From the NCBI GenBank assembly GCA_900550365.1, contig URRR01000004.1:62001-126000 (forward strand): 64,000 bases of DNA, written 5' to 3'. Origin of the DNA: an uncultured Prevotella sp. Lineage in GTDB: Bacteria; Bacteroidota; Bacteroidia; Bacteroidales; Bacteroidaceae. The notes beneath the pieces were generated by a model. That model made no database searches. It was given only the letters and a program-made list of their open reading frames with translations, and was not told the DNA's origin. Positions 43,118 to 51,463 of the stretch are shown in pieces. Position numbers and translations under genes: made by a program. Numbering within the stretch: the first letter of the stretch is position 1; every line of letters begins with the position of its first letter.

Positions 43118-44164
43118 ATGAATGTGAGAAAAGAATTTACCACAGGGCTGTTTGTCTTGATGTCTGCCATACCAGTCAAGGCCCAACAGACCATAGATGT
43201 ACATACCCACATCATCGTGCCTGAATACATAGAAGTATTGAAGGCGCACGGCGCGGAACTGGAAGAGACTTTTCCGTTGCCTTCATGGAGTGCCGGACGG
43301 CACGTGGCATTTATGGACAGCGCAGGAATCCGTACCTCTGTGCTTACCTTGCCGGCCCCGCAACCGTATTATGGCAACGTGGATGAAAGCGCCGGGTGCA
43401 TCCGCCGTGTAAACGAAATCTCGGCAGAGATTAAGCGGCAATATCCCGGCAGGTTCAGGTTTTGCGCCGCCTTGCCCCTGCCTGACGTAGACGCGGCCAT
43501 CAGAGAGGCCGTTTATGCGCTTGACACATTGAAAGCAGACGGCATCAAACTTGCCACCAACAGCCGTGGACAATACTTGGGCGATGAAGAGCTTGACCCG
43601 CTGATGGACGTCCTTAACAGGCGCGGCGCGGTCATCATCATACATCCTCACCGCCCCACGCCTTATCCTGAAAAGACAACGGCCACTACGCCGCTGGCCA
43701 TGTATGAATATCCGGCTGAAACCACCCGTGCGGTAGTGAATATGCTGGCACGCAATGTGCTGACGCGTTATCCAGACCTGAAAGTAGTAGTACCTCATTG
43801 CGGTTCGTTTCTGCCTTTAGCCCTGCCGCGCATGAAGTCAATACTTCCCGCAATGGTGAAGCAGGGCTACATGCAGCCTGTTGACTGGGACGTCAATCTG
43901 TCCCGCCTTTATTTCGACCTGGCCGGCAGCCCTACAACAGAAGTATTACATGCGTTGCTCACCATCACCACACCAGAACACATTCTTTACGGTTCTGATT
44001 ATCCCTATCTGCCCGATGCGGTTTTGCGGGCCAATCTGAAAAGACTCAAGCAGACACTTGCCTCTGACAAAGAGCTGGCAGGATACGCTGACCTGTTTCA
44101 GTGGAAGAATGCCGAAAAGCTGTTTGTCAGGGATGCAGATTGCGGCAGTATTCAGACGGAGTGA
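43118..44164 (+). CDS. secreted amidohydrolase (ACMSD-like family)
   Basis: A 348-residue protein with a signal peptide (ending PVKAQQ) and an amidohydrolase-2 barrel: metal-binding DVHTHI, IIHPHRPTP, VVPHCGSFLPL and the aspartate in YGSDYPYL. The family includes aminocarboxymuconate-semialdehyde decarboxylase and other hydrolases or decarboxylases; substrate unknown. The last 64 bp of the gene lie in an 81-bp direct repeat (44101-44181) that recurs at 49384. Likely cotranscribed with the flavodoxin gene 28 bp upstream. Confidence 0.85.
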   Translation: MNVRKEFTTGLFVLMSAIPVKAQQTIDVHTHIIVPEYIEVLKAHGAELEETFPLPSWSAGRHVAFMDSAGIRTSVLTLPAPQPYYGNVDESAGCIRRVNEISAEIKRQYPGRFRFCAALPLPDVDAAIREAVYALDTLKADGIKLATNSRGQYLGDEELDPLMDVLNRRGAVIIIHPHRPTPYPEKTTATTPLAMYEYPAETTRAVVNMLARNVLTRYPDLKVVVPHCGSFLPLALPRMKSILPAMVKQGYMQPVDWDVNLSRLYFDLAGSPTTEVLHALLTITTPEHILYGSDYPYLPDAVLRANLKRLKQTLASDKELAGYADLFQWKNAEKLFVRDADCGSIQTE

Positions 44165-44181
44165 TGCCTTCATACTTCTTG
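44101..44181. repeat. 81-bp direct repeat, left copy
   Basis: Identical to 49384-49464 except for one base (C at 44113, T at 49396). It spans the end of the amidohydrolase gene and the tail of an AraC gene whose body lies only next to the right copy. Confidence 0.95.
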
Positions 44182-44205
44182 TATACCAACTGGAATCATA
44201 TGCAT

Positions 44206-45099
44206 TTATCCCTGTAATCGATACTCCCCCGGTGTCTTCCCGACTTTCTTCTTGAACAGTCGGCTGAAATAAGGAAGATATTGGAACCCTAATTCTTCAG
44301 CCACTTGTCCGATACTCTTTGAGGTATCAAGCAAACGTTCTTTTGCAATGGAGATAACCTTGTCCTGAATGTATTCCTGTGCTGATTTTCCACATTCTTT
44401 TTTAATCAAATCACCGAAATAGTTAGGAGAAAGGCAAAGTTCAGTAGCAAAATACTTGACCGTGGGCAAGCCGGACTGTATCGGCTGACCGGAGTTGAAA
44501 TAATCGTGCAACAATTTCTCGAAACGGGTCAGCAGATCGGTATTGACTTTCTTACGGGTTATGAACTGGCGTTCGTAAAAGCGTGTGCAATAATCCAGCA
44601 GCAACTCTATATAAACACAGACCAATGTCTGGCTGTGGTTGTCTATCGGGTGGTTGAGTTCTTCCGTTATCTTGACAAAACAATTTATTATAATGTGTCT
44701 TTCCCGTTCGGACAGATGCAATGCCTCATTTACATCATAAGCAAAGAATGTATATTTCTTCATTTTTGCAACCAATGGCGTGCCGACAATCAAATCAGGA
44801 TGAAACAGCAGTCCCCAGCCTTGTGGTTTGAACACTTCGCCGGGAGCTTCTGCACCGATGACCTGCCCCGGTGAGACACATACGATACTACCCTCTTGGT
44901 AGTCATAGTATTGCCGTCCGTAAGTGAATGTGCCGTTTTTAGTTTCCTTTAGGAATACGGCATAAAAATCAATATTAAACAAAAAACTATGTATGGGCGA
45001 TAGTTTTGAAAAGTCGATAATGCTCACCAATGGATGCAGAGTTTCCACACCCATATATTTATTGTATGCATCAATGTTTACTCTTTTTACCCTCTTCAT
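44206..45099 (-). CDS. AraC-family regulator of the second redox module
   Basis: A 298-residue regulator, with start chosen at 45099 (MKRVKRVNIDAYNKYMGVET), which aligns with the paralogue at 49410-50309; the frame continues 30 codons upstream into the promoter region. N-terminal cupin-like domain, C-terminal helix-turn-helix pair (about 200-295; ATELCLSPNYFGDLIKKECG, SIGQVAEELGFQYLPYFSRL). Divergent from the CMD-like gene. A -7 box (TATATTTG, minus strand 45133-45126) is 27 bp upstream. It likely activates the promoter at 45174-45239. Confidence 0.87.
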   Translation of the reverse strand: MKRVKRVNIDAYNKYMGVETLHPLVSIIDFSKLSPIHSFLFNIDFYAVFLKETKNGTFTYGRQYYDYQEGSIVCVSPGQVIGAEAPGEVFKPQGWGLLFHPDLIVGTPLVAKMKKYTFFAYDVNEALHLSERERHIIINCFVKITEELNHPIDNHSQTLVCVYIELLLDYCTRFYERQFITRKKVNTDLLTRFEKLLHDYFNSGQPIQSGLPTVKYFATELCLSPNYFGDLIKKECGKSAQEYIQDKVISIAKERLLDTSKSIGQVAEELGFQYLPYFSRLFKKKVGKTPGEYRLQG

Positions 45100-45173
45100 A
45101 AGTTTTCTTTTCTTGTTTGTTTCTGCAAATATAAGGTATTGTTTTCTAAAAGTTTTACCCTTTATCCAAATTT

Positions 45174-45239
45174 CAGTTATCTGTATCAAACGTTCAGTAA
45201 TCAGTATAACGGGGTTCTATGAGATACGCTGTAATTTTG
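45174..45239 (+). promoter_or_regulatory. promoter and direct-repeat operator of the CMD-EamA-SDR-AKR operon
   Basis: TTCAGTTATCTGTAT (45172) and TTCAGTAATCAGTAT (45193) are direct repeats 21 bp apart. Their CAGT begins 58 and 37 bp upstream of the -7 box TAATTTTG (45232-45239), the same geometry as the 39913 operator. Confidence 0.65.
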
Positions 45240-45265
45240 CATCATCGGATTAAAACAAAATATTT

Positions 45266-45922
45266 ATGGAACTGAAACATCTTACGGAACGGCAGGCGCA
45301 TATCGCCTTGATTTCCATTCATACGGCTATCGCCACCACCAACGTGGAGGGATTGAAGAAAGTTTTGGCAGATGCGTTGGACTTCGGCATGACCATTAAC
45401 GAGATTAACGAGGAGATTGTGCATCTGTATTGTTACGTGGGTTTTGCTCCGGCGTGCCGGGCAACCACTGTGTTTATGAACTTGGTGAATGAACGGCGTA
45501 GCAAAGGCATATATGACGAGCAGGGACGAGAAGCATCGCCCCTTGACAAGAGCGAAAGCAAATACGCACGGGGTGAACGGCTGCAAATGCTTTGCGCAGG
45601 CATGACGGCAGAACAGTTGCGCAGCGGTTTCTTCGGTTTCAATCCGCTGCTGGACTTCTGCCTGAAAGAACATTTGTTTGCCGATCTCTTTGCCCGTGAC
45701 CTGCTTTCGTATGTCGAGCGGGAGATTACCACCGTGTCTGCCCTTGCCGCTATCAAAGAGCCCATGGTGGAATCGCATTACGGCGGTGCGCTGAATGTCG
45801 GCGTGACGGAGAAACAGTTGCATGAAATACTGATGCTCATTGAACAAGAAGTATCATTTGAGGCTGCGGAAGTCGGCTCGCAACGCTTGGAACATACATT
45901 GCAAGCACGAAAAGAGAAATAA
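45266..45922 (+). CDS. carboxymuconolactone decarboxylase family protein
   Basis: A 218-residue cytoplasmic protein with two CMD-like halves: residues about 15-80 (TNVEGLKKVLADALDFGMTI, YCYVGFAPACRATTVF) and about 120-205 (LSYVEREITTVSALAA, HYGGALNVGVTEKQLHEI). The AhpD-type CxxC is absent; two cysteines five residues apart or more are present instead. CMD-fold proteins in these operons accompany reductases and are thought to handle peroxides or reactive carbonyls. First gene of a four-gene operon. Confidence 0.83.
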   Translation: MELKHLTERQAHIALISIHTAIATTNVEGLKKVLADALDFGMTINEINEEIVHLYCYVGFAPACRATTVFMNLVNERRSKGIYDEQGREASPLDKSESKYARGERLQMLCAGMTAEQLRSGFFGFNPLLDFCLKEHLFADLFARDLLSYVEREITTVSALAAIKEPMVESHYGGALNVGVTEKQLHEILMLIEQEVSFEAAEVGSQRLEHTLQARKEK

Positions 45923-45931
45923 GCCCAATCT

Positions 45932-46840
45932 ATGGGAAGTGCGTCAGAGAAATGGAAAGGTCATGTGGCTGTCCTGTGTGCCAACTTGATATTCGGGCTG
46001 AACATTCCGATAAGTAAGGCTCTGCTCAGTCAATGGATGACACCGTTCGGATATATGGCATCACGTACCCTTGCAGCAACCATTATCTTCTGGGTTATAC
46101 AAAGTTTCTTACCCAAGGAAAAAGTGTCTCCAAAGGATTTGGCGATTATCGCTATGGGCGGTATCATGGGATTTGTCGTGTCGCAATCCCTGACTGCAAT
46201 CAGCTTACAATATACTTCACCGGTTTATTTCTCGCTGATTGTAGCATTAAGTCCGCTGGTCGTGATGTTGCTTGCGGCAGTGTTCCTGAAAGAACCGATT
46301 ACAGGGAAGAAAATGGCAGGCGTAGTGTTGGGTGTTGCCGGGGCATTGCTGATGATTTCGCAGATAGACAATTCCGCATCGGGTAAAAACAACCTGTGGG
46401 GGATATTCCTTGCGATTATCAGCGTAACGGCATTTTCTGTCTATCTGATAATCATCCGTTCAGTGGCGCAAAAATACACTACGGTGACGCAAATGAAATG
46501 GATGTTCCTCTTTGCGGCAATCATCCTTGTTCCATTGGGTTGTACTGAATATTCCGAACAGACACTCTTTTCTGCTTCATGTAGTTGGTCCGGCGTATGG
46601 GAGTTGGCGTTTGTTGCAATATTGGCTACTTCCGTCGCCTATTTCCTCACTCCTTTCGGCATGAAATATCTGAGGGCGACCACCGTAAGTGTCTATATGA
46701 ACTTGCAGCCGATAGTGTCTTCCGTGGCGGCAATCTGCGTCGGACAGGACAGTTTTTCATGGGACAAGCCTCTGGCGGCGGTGCTGGTTATCGCCGGGGC
46801 ATACGTGGTTTCCACCAGCAGGGCAAAAGAAACAGCATGA
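45932..46840 (+). CDS. EamA/DMT family transporter
   Basis: A 302-residue protein with ten predicted membrane segments in two EamA repeats (about 8-140 and 150-295), for example LCANLIFGLNIPISKALLSQ and YFLTPFGMKYLRATTVSVYM. Members of the drug/metabolite transporter superfamily export metabolites or amino acids; substrate not assignable. It starts 9 bp after the CMD-like gene. Confidence 0.87.
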   Translation: MGSASEKWKGHVAVLCANLIFGLNIPISKALLSQWMTPFGYMASRTLAATIIFWVIQSFLPKEKVSPKDLAIIAMGGIMGFVVSQSLTAISLQYTSPVYFSLIVALSPLVVMLLAAVFLKEPITGKKMAGVVLGVAGALLMISQIDNSASGKNNLWGIFLAIISVTAFSVYLIIIRSVAQKYTTVTQMKWMFLFAAIILVPLGCTEYSEQTLFSASCSWSGVWELAFVAILATSVAYFLTPFGMKYLRATTVSVYMNLQPIVSSVAAICVGQDSFSWDKPLAAVLVIAGAYVVSTSRAKETA

Positions 46841-46868
46841 ATATAAACATTCTAAAAGCAATAGAATT

Positions 46869-47645
46869 ATGAAACAGAAAGAATTATTGGCAGGCAAAGT
46901 CGCCCTCGTGACGGGCGGCAGCAGCGGTATCGGCTTCGGAACCGCCAAAAGACTGAAGGAAGAAGGCGCATTCGTCTATATCACCGGACGGCGCAAGGAG
47001 GTATTGGAGCAGGCTGCCGCCAAATTGGGCAGTGGCGTAAAGGCGGTGCAAGCTGACATTTCCAACAAGGACGATATGCTCCGGTTGGCAAACATCATCA
47101 AGGAGGATAAAGGCGGGCTTGACATCATCTTCGCCAACGCAGGCGGAGGCAAGGCTATCCCGTTTGAGGAGGCAACCGAAGCGGACTATCACCGCACATT
47201 CGATGTGAACGTATGGGGCACGTACCTGACCGTACAAGCCCTGCTGTCTATCCTGCGTGACGGGGCATCTGTCATCTTGAACGCCTCTATCACGGCTTAC
47301 ATGGGATTGCCGGGATTCGGGTTGTATGCAGCGACAAAAGCTGCCGTCCGTTCCTTCGCCCGTAGCTGGACGACCGACCTGAAAAGCCGTGGAATCCGTG
47401 TCAATGCCGTTAGTCCTGGCGTGATACCGACAGAGGGATACGAAGTAGTGCAGGGAATGAGCGCCGCCGACGTGCAGGCATACGCCGACCGCGTCGCATC
47501 TGAAATTCCGTTGGGACGAGTCGGAACAAGCGAGGAACTTGGCGATGCCGTAGTCTTCCTTGCGTCGGATTTGAGCAAATACATCACAGGTATTGAACTG
47601 ACGGTAGATGGCGGCATGACACAAGTTTATGCAGGGAAAAACTAA
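46869..47645 (+). CDS. short-chain dehydrogenase/reductase
   Basis: A 258-residue classical SDR. NAD(P) glycine motif TGGSSGIGFG (about 15-24), NAG at about 92, the catalytic serine in NASITAYMG, and YAATKAA carrying Tyr and Lys. The C-terminal YITGIELTVDGGMTQVYAG is typical. It probably reduces a carbonyl compound. Located 28 bp after the EamA gene. Confidence 0.9.
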   Translation: MKQKELLAGKVALVTGGSSGIGFGTAKRLKEEGAFVYITGRRKEVLEQAAAKLGSGVKAVQADISNKDDMLRLANIIKEDKGGLDIIFANAGGGKAIPFEEATEADYHRTFDVNVWGTYLTVQALLSILRDGASVILNASITAYMGLPGFGLYAATKAAVRSFARSWTTDLKSRGIRVNAVSPGVIPTEGYEVVQGMSAADVQAYADRVASEIPLGRVGTSEELGDAVVFLASDLSKYITGIELTVDGGMTQVYAGKN

Positions 47646-47673
47646 ATCATTTATATACACAACAAATCAACTT

Positions 47674-48711
47674 ATGGAATACATCAAACTTGGAAATTCA
47701 GACTTAAACGTGTCACGCATCTGCATGGGATGTATGGGATTCGGCGACCCTACACAAGGGGCATGCACTTGGACTATCGGTGAAGAACAATCAAAAGAAA
47801 TCATTAAACGGGGACTGGAACTGGGCGTGAATTTCTTTGATACCGCCATCGCGTATCAAAGCGGCACAAGCGAGCAGTACGTGGGGCGTGCTCTCCGCTC
47901 CCTCGCCAAACGGGAAAACGTGGTAGTTGCCACCAAGTTCCTGCCCCGTACCGCTGATGAGATTGCCGCCGGAATAACCGGGCAGCAACATGTAGAACGT
48001 ATGCTCAACAAGAGTCTTGAAAACCTCAGCATGGACTACGTGGACTTGTATATCTGCCACATGTGGGACTACAACACGCCCATCGAGGAAATCATGGAGG
48101 GCATGAACAATGCCGTGAAAGCAGGTAAGGTACGTGCTATCGGCATCTCCAACTGTTTCGCCTGGCAGCTTGCCAAAGCCAATGCCATTGCCGAACACAA
48201 CGGTTGGGCAAAGTTCGTATCCGTGCAGGGGCATTACAATCTGCTGTTCCGTGAGGAGGAGCGTGAAATGGTTCCCCTTTGTGAGGAGGACAATATCGCC
48301 CTGACTCCTTACAGCGCATTGGCGGGCGGGCGTCTCTCCAAACGCCCGGGTGAAACTTCGAAACGCCAGGAGGAGGACGGCGTAGCCAAGATGAAATACG
48401 ATGCCACAGCCGAGCAGGACGGTATTATCATTGCCCGTGTAGCCGAACTTGCCGACCGTTATGGAGTAACCATGACACAAGTCGCATTGGCTTGGCTTTT
48501 GCACAAGGTTGCGTCACCCGTAGTCGGAGCTACAAAATTGCACCACATCGACGGTGCTGTAGCCGCCCTCGACCTGAAACTGACAGATGAGGATATGGCT
48601 TATCTGGAGGAAATGTACATTCCGCACAAATTGGTAGGCGTCATGGCACTCAACAAAAAGAAGCCGACGGAAAAAGCTACTTGGTCCACTGGAAATCAGG
48701 TGATCAAGTAA
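47674..48711 (+). CDS. aldo/keto reductase (YajO-like)
   Basis: A 345-residue enzyme; the start at 47674 gives MEYIKLGNSDLNVSRICMGC, the normal N terminus, whereas the longer frame adds 15 codons that overlap the SDR stop region. AKR motifs: NFFDTAIAYQSGTSEQYVG with catalytic Asp and Tyr, VVATKF with the lysine, and the histidine in YICHMWDYN. NADPH-dependent reduction of aldehydes or ketones is expected. Last gene of the operon, followed by a terminator. Confidence 0.88.
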   Translation: MEYIKLGNSDLNVSRICMGCMGFGDPTQGACTWTIGEEQSKEIIKRGLELGVNFFDTAIAYQSGTSEQYVGRALRSLAKRENVVVATKFLPRTADEIAAGITGQQHVERMLNKSLENLSMDYVDLYICHMWDYNTPIEEIMEGMNNAVKAGKVRAIGISNCFAWQLAKANAIAEHNGWAKFVSVQGHYNLLFREEEREMVPLCEEDNIALTPYSALAGGRLSKRPGETSKRQEEDGVAKMKYDATAEQDGIIIARVAELADRYGVTMTQVALAWLLHKVASPVVGATKLHHIDGAVAALDLKLTDEDMAYLEEMYIPHKLVGVMALNKKKPTEKATWSTGNQVIK

Positions 48712-48727
48712 ACATCCAAAATTAAAT

Positions 48728-48765
48728 ATCTCCCTGTGTATTAAGCAGCAGGGAGATACTTTTTA
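48728..48765 (+). terminator. rho-independent terminator after the AKR gene
   Basis: ATCTCCCTG (48728-48736) and CAGGGAGAT (48749-48757) form a perfect 9-bp stem followed by ACTTTTT. Confidence 0.8.
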
Positions 48766-48799
48766 TAAGCAGGTAAGCCGAAAAAAAAGAAAAAACATA

Positions 48800-49290
48800 A
48801 TGTCGAGATTCTCATTACAACATAAAATTATCGTTGGTTATATCATATTAGTTTCGGCCATTTTCTGTATGACCCTCACGATTTTGTATGAGAGGCAGCA
48901 AATTCCGGAAATCTAATCAGAAACTTCTGAAATACGCACATTATGTCAAAACACAAATATAATTCACCGATATATTACGAAGCTTTCCAAATCGGGAAAA
49001 GCGTCATAGATCGGAAGAAGCAAATTGTCGAAACTATCAGACTAACCGGTTGCATACGGACAGTCTGCTACAAGCCATGAAGTCTTATTGCATAAATGTA
49101 TGTGCGACCGCAATAAACAGATACAATGCGTGCTTTATTGGCTGACAAGGAAGAACATCTGTGGCATATCATGCCGGTATTTTAATGGCAGAAAGAAGCC
49201 GACAGCCTTCTAATAAACACCTGCCCGAAGTGACGAAACATGCGGCCCGTGCATCTATTCAGCAATCTGCATAAATCTGTTTTCCCATCA
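48800..49290 (+). pseudogene. remnant of an RteA-like sensor histidine kinase N terminus
   Basis: The first open piece reads MSRFSLQHKIIVGYIILVSA and ends YERQQIPEI before a stop (48914-48916); it looks like the start and first membrane helix of a Bacteroides RteA/RprX-type sensor kinase. Farther on, out of frame, RALLADKEEHLWHIMPVF (about 49120-49180) and EADSLLINT (about 49190-49220) match the sensor region of such kinases. Several frame breaks are present and the kinase domain is missing. The remaining 90 bp before the direct repeat shows nothing recognisable. Family assignment is from memory of RteA-like sequences and should be treated as moderate. Confidence 0.5.
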
Positions 49291-49383
49291 TTATGCCATT
49301 TTGTTTCATCCGAAGCTAAACACTCTGACCGTCAGCAAGAATACTCAAATTCGCTCTAATCTACGTTTTATCCTAATTATTCT

Positions 49384-49464
49384 GTGGAAGAATGCTGAAA
49401 AGCTGTTTGTCAGGGATGCAGATTGCGGCAGTATTCAGACGGAGTGATGCCTTCATACTTCTTG
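49384..49464. repeat. 81-bp direct repeat, right copy
   Basis: 80 of 81 bases match 44101-44181. The left part still encodes the amidohydrolase C terminus (KLFVRDADCGSIQTE), now without a gene; the right part belongs to the intact AraC gene. Confidence 0.95.
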
Positions 49465-50309
49465 AAGAGCCGGCTGAAGTGCTGAGAGTATTCAAAGCCG
49501 AGACGGTCTGACACCTGTGAAATGCTTTCTCCTGCAGCCAGGCCGTTCTTGGCAAGCTGAATGACAAACTGCCGTATGTGGTTGCTCGCCGTGTCGCCCG
49601 TGGTTTTCTTTATCACGTCGCCGAAATAGTTGGGCGACATACACAGCTTGTCGGCACAATATTGCACGGTGGGCAGGCCGAGGGTAAGCTGGAGCTTGTC
49701 TTCAAAATAGCTGCGCAGCAGATGATTGAAACGCACGAGGATGTCTGAGTTCTCCACCTTCCTGGTGATGAACTGACGGTTATAGAAACGCTGGCAGAAG
49801 TTCAGGGCCAGTTCTATATAGCTGACGATAATGGCATTCTGAAGTCCGTCGGGCCTTTTGCCGAGCTCATCGCGTATCTGGCGCATCAGTGATACAAGGA
49901 TGTCATGTTCCTCGTCTGTCATGTGCAGAGCCTCATTTACCCGGTAATCAAAGAATGAATAGTCACGGATGTGCCTCTCAAGGGGAAAACCGTGTAACAG
50001 GTCTGGATGAAAGAGCAGAGCCCAGCCGGTAATTGTCACCTGTTCGCCGTTGTCCTCCTTGCCGCCCACCTGCCCCGGAGCCACGCAGAGCAGCGTTCCC
50101 TTGTTATAATCGTACTTGCCGCAGCCATAATCGAGGTCAACATCGGCGTCGTCACGCAGGAAAAGCCCGTACACGCTGTAGTTGTTCAGGCTGTGGCGTA
50201 TGGGCGACACCTCGGCATAATCAATGACACAGACCAACGGGTGACGGCTGTCACACCCCAGATAACGGCTGTAGTCATTGACGTTCCTCACTTTCAATAT
50301 CTTGCTCAT
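49410..50309 (-). CDS. AraC-family regulator of the third redox module
   Basis: A 299-residue regulator closely similar in layout to the one at 44206-45099: RYLGCDSRHPLVCVIDYAEV at the N terminus, cupin-like domain, then two helix-turn-helix motifs (ADKLCMSPNYFGDVIKK, SISQVSDRLGFEYSQHFSRL). Its 3' end lies in the 81-bp repeat, meaning it was originally convergent with the amidohydrolase gene now 5.2 kb away. A -7 box (TATCTTTG, minus strand 50347-50340) is 31 bp upstream. Confidence 0.88.
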   Translation of the reverse strand: MSKILKVRNVNDYSRYLGCDSRHPLVCVIDYAEVSPIRHSLNNYSVYGLFLRDDADVDLDYGCGKYDYNKGTLLCVAPGQVGGKEDNGEQVTITGWALLFHPDLLHGFPLERHIRDYSFFDYRVNEALHMTDEEHDILVSLMRQIRDELGKRPDGLQNAIIVSYIELALNFCQRFYNRQFITRKVENSDILVRFNHLLRSYFEDKLQLTLGLPTVQYCADKLCMSPNYFGDVIKKTTGDTASNHIRQFVIQLAKNGLAAGESISQVSDRLGFEYSQHFSRLFKKYEGITPSEYCRNLHP

Positions 50310-50455
50310 AAGATTTTCAGGTTATGCATTCTGCCGATACAAAGATAATGTATTTCGCCGACAATGATTTTATGAGAAATGGTTTTTCCGTAAAAATGGT
50401 AGGATTTGCCTGCTTATGGTTACAACGGTTATTCTTATTCTGACGTAAATTTGCA

Positions 50456-50463
50456 TCAGATAA
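50456..50463 (+). promoter_or_regulatory. -7 box of the 71-residue gene
   Basis: TAAATTTG followed by C, 14 bp before the start codon. Upstream, ATGGTA (50396) and ATGGTT (50416) are 20 bp apart, a weaker match to the paired-site design of the other AraC-regulated promoters. Confidence 0.5.
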
Positions 50464-50476
50464 AAACAAGACAAAG

Positions 50477-50692
50477 ATGAAAGAAAAGACTGATTTTCTA
50501 AGAGAGTTATACGCGGATGAGGCGGTACGCTTCATTGCCGACCGCCACAACGTTACGCCTGAGCAGCTCTTGAGCTGTCTCCACATAGGGGAGCCGCAGA
50601 CCGCCGCCAACGTATCGGGCGGTGAGATGATCCTCCTGGAGCCGAATGAAATAGAGATACTTAAAGGTCTTTCAGCCACGGTTAAGGGCTGA
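50477..50692 (+). CDS. small conserved protein of unknown function (71 residues)
   Basis: A 71-residue soluble, acidic, mainly helical product beginning MKEKTDFLRELYADEAVRFI and ending in LEPNEIEILKGLSATVKG. I do not recognise a named family; similar short proteins accompany regulators in Bacteroidales. It is divergent from the AraC gene with a 167-bp shared intergenic region and a good -7 box, so it is probably a genuine gene. A palindromic repeat cluster follows it. Confidence 0.7.
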   Translation: MKEKTDFLRELYADEAVRFIADRHNVTPEQLLSCLHIGEPQTAANVSGGEMILLEPNEIEILKGLSATVKG

Positions 50693-50745
50693 CTTGCGCC
50701 TCAGTGGTAAATGCCTTATTATCAGGACTTTATCTGCCGGCCTGT

Positions 50746-50826
50746 AAAAGGTGGCCTTTTGCAGGCTGAAAGACGGCCTTTTATCGTGCGAAAGACGGTC
50801 TTTTACAAGCTGAAAGACGGTCTTTT
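50746..50826. repeat. 22-nt phased palindromic repeat cluster 6
   Basis: Cores AAAAGGTGGCCTTTT (50746), AAAGACGGCCTTTT (50769), AAAGACGGTCTTTT (50791) and AAAGACGGTCTTTT (50813), spaced 22 nt. It lies between the 71-residue gene and the flavin reductase gene. Confidence 0.9.
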
Positions 50827-50900
50827 AGAAAACGGCAGGAAGCCAAGGCTGCCCCTTCAGGCTTATGACAAATATCAGAAACATTAAAATATAAATAACT

Positions 50901-51461
50901 ATGAAAAAGAATATCGGAAGCACATTGGCGCTATACCCCACGCCCGCAGTGGTAGTAGGTAATGAAGTTAACGGAAAAGTAAACTGGCTGCTCGTGGCCC
51001 ACGTGGGCATCATCGGGCACGACCGGATTATGTTGAGCCTGTTCAAGAAGCATTACACTAACGAAGGTATCAGGCAGACAGGCAAGGTATCGGTGAATAT
51101 GGTGAACGAAGCCATGCTTGAGCGTGCCGACTATGTAGGCTCTGTAAGCGGAGCGAAAGAGGACAAGTCTGGCGTGTTCGCTTATCATCCGGGCGAGGCC
51201 GGCACACCGGTTATTGATGAAAGCCCGCTGGTTATGGAGTGTGAGGTGGTGGACAACTACGAGACTGACACCTTCGACAACTTCATCTGCAAGATAACTG
51301 ACACGTATGTTGACGAGGATTGTCTTAACGATAAAGGCAAACCCGACTATGACAAGCTGAAGCCCGTGCTGTTTGAGATGCCTAACTATACCTATCTGCG
51401 CACGGGAGAGACAATAGGCAAATGTACCAGTTTCGGAAAAACATACAGAAAGGAGAAATAA
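50901..51461 (+). CDS. flavin reductase / FMN-binding split-barrel protein
   Basis: A 186-residue protein of the flavin reductase-like, FMN-binding split-barrel type: LYPTPAVVVGNEVNGKVNWL, the SLFKKHYTNEGI loop, VSVNMVNEAMLE, and a C-terminal GETIGKCTSFGKTY. It probably reduces or binds FMN. The following aldo/keto reductase gene begins 2 bp after its stop, so translation is coupled. Confidence 0.85.
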   Translation: MKKNIGSTLALYPTPAVVVGNEVNGKVNWLLVAHVGIIGHDRIMLSLFKKHYTNEGIRQTGKVSVNMVNEAMLERADYVGSVSGAKEDKSGVFAYHPGEAGTPVIDESPLVMECEVVDNYETDTFDNFICKITDTYVDEDCLNDKGKPDYDKLKPVLFEMPNYTYLRTGETIGKCTSFGKTYRKEK

Positions 51462-51463
51462 CA

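Noticed and set aside
45100..45189. Longer start for the AraC gene at 44206
   Set aside because: The 30 extra codons cover the -7 box at 45126-45133 and have no counterpart in the paralogue at 49410-50309.
44101..49464. 81-bp repeats as an ordinary transposon target duplication
   Set aside because: Target duplications are typically 2-14 bp; 81 bp needs another explanation, and no transposase is in the block.
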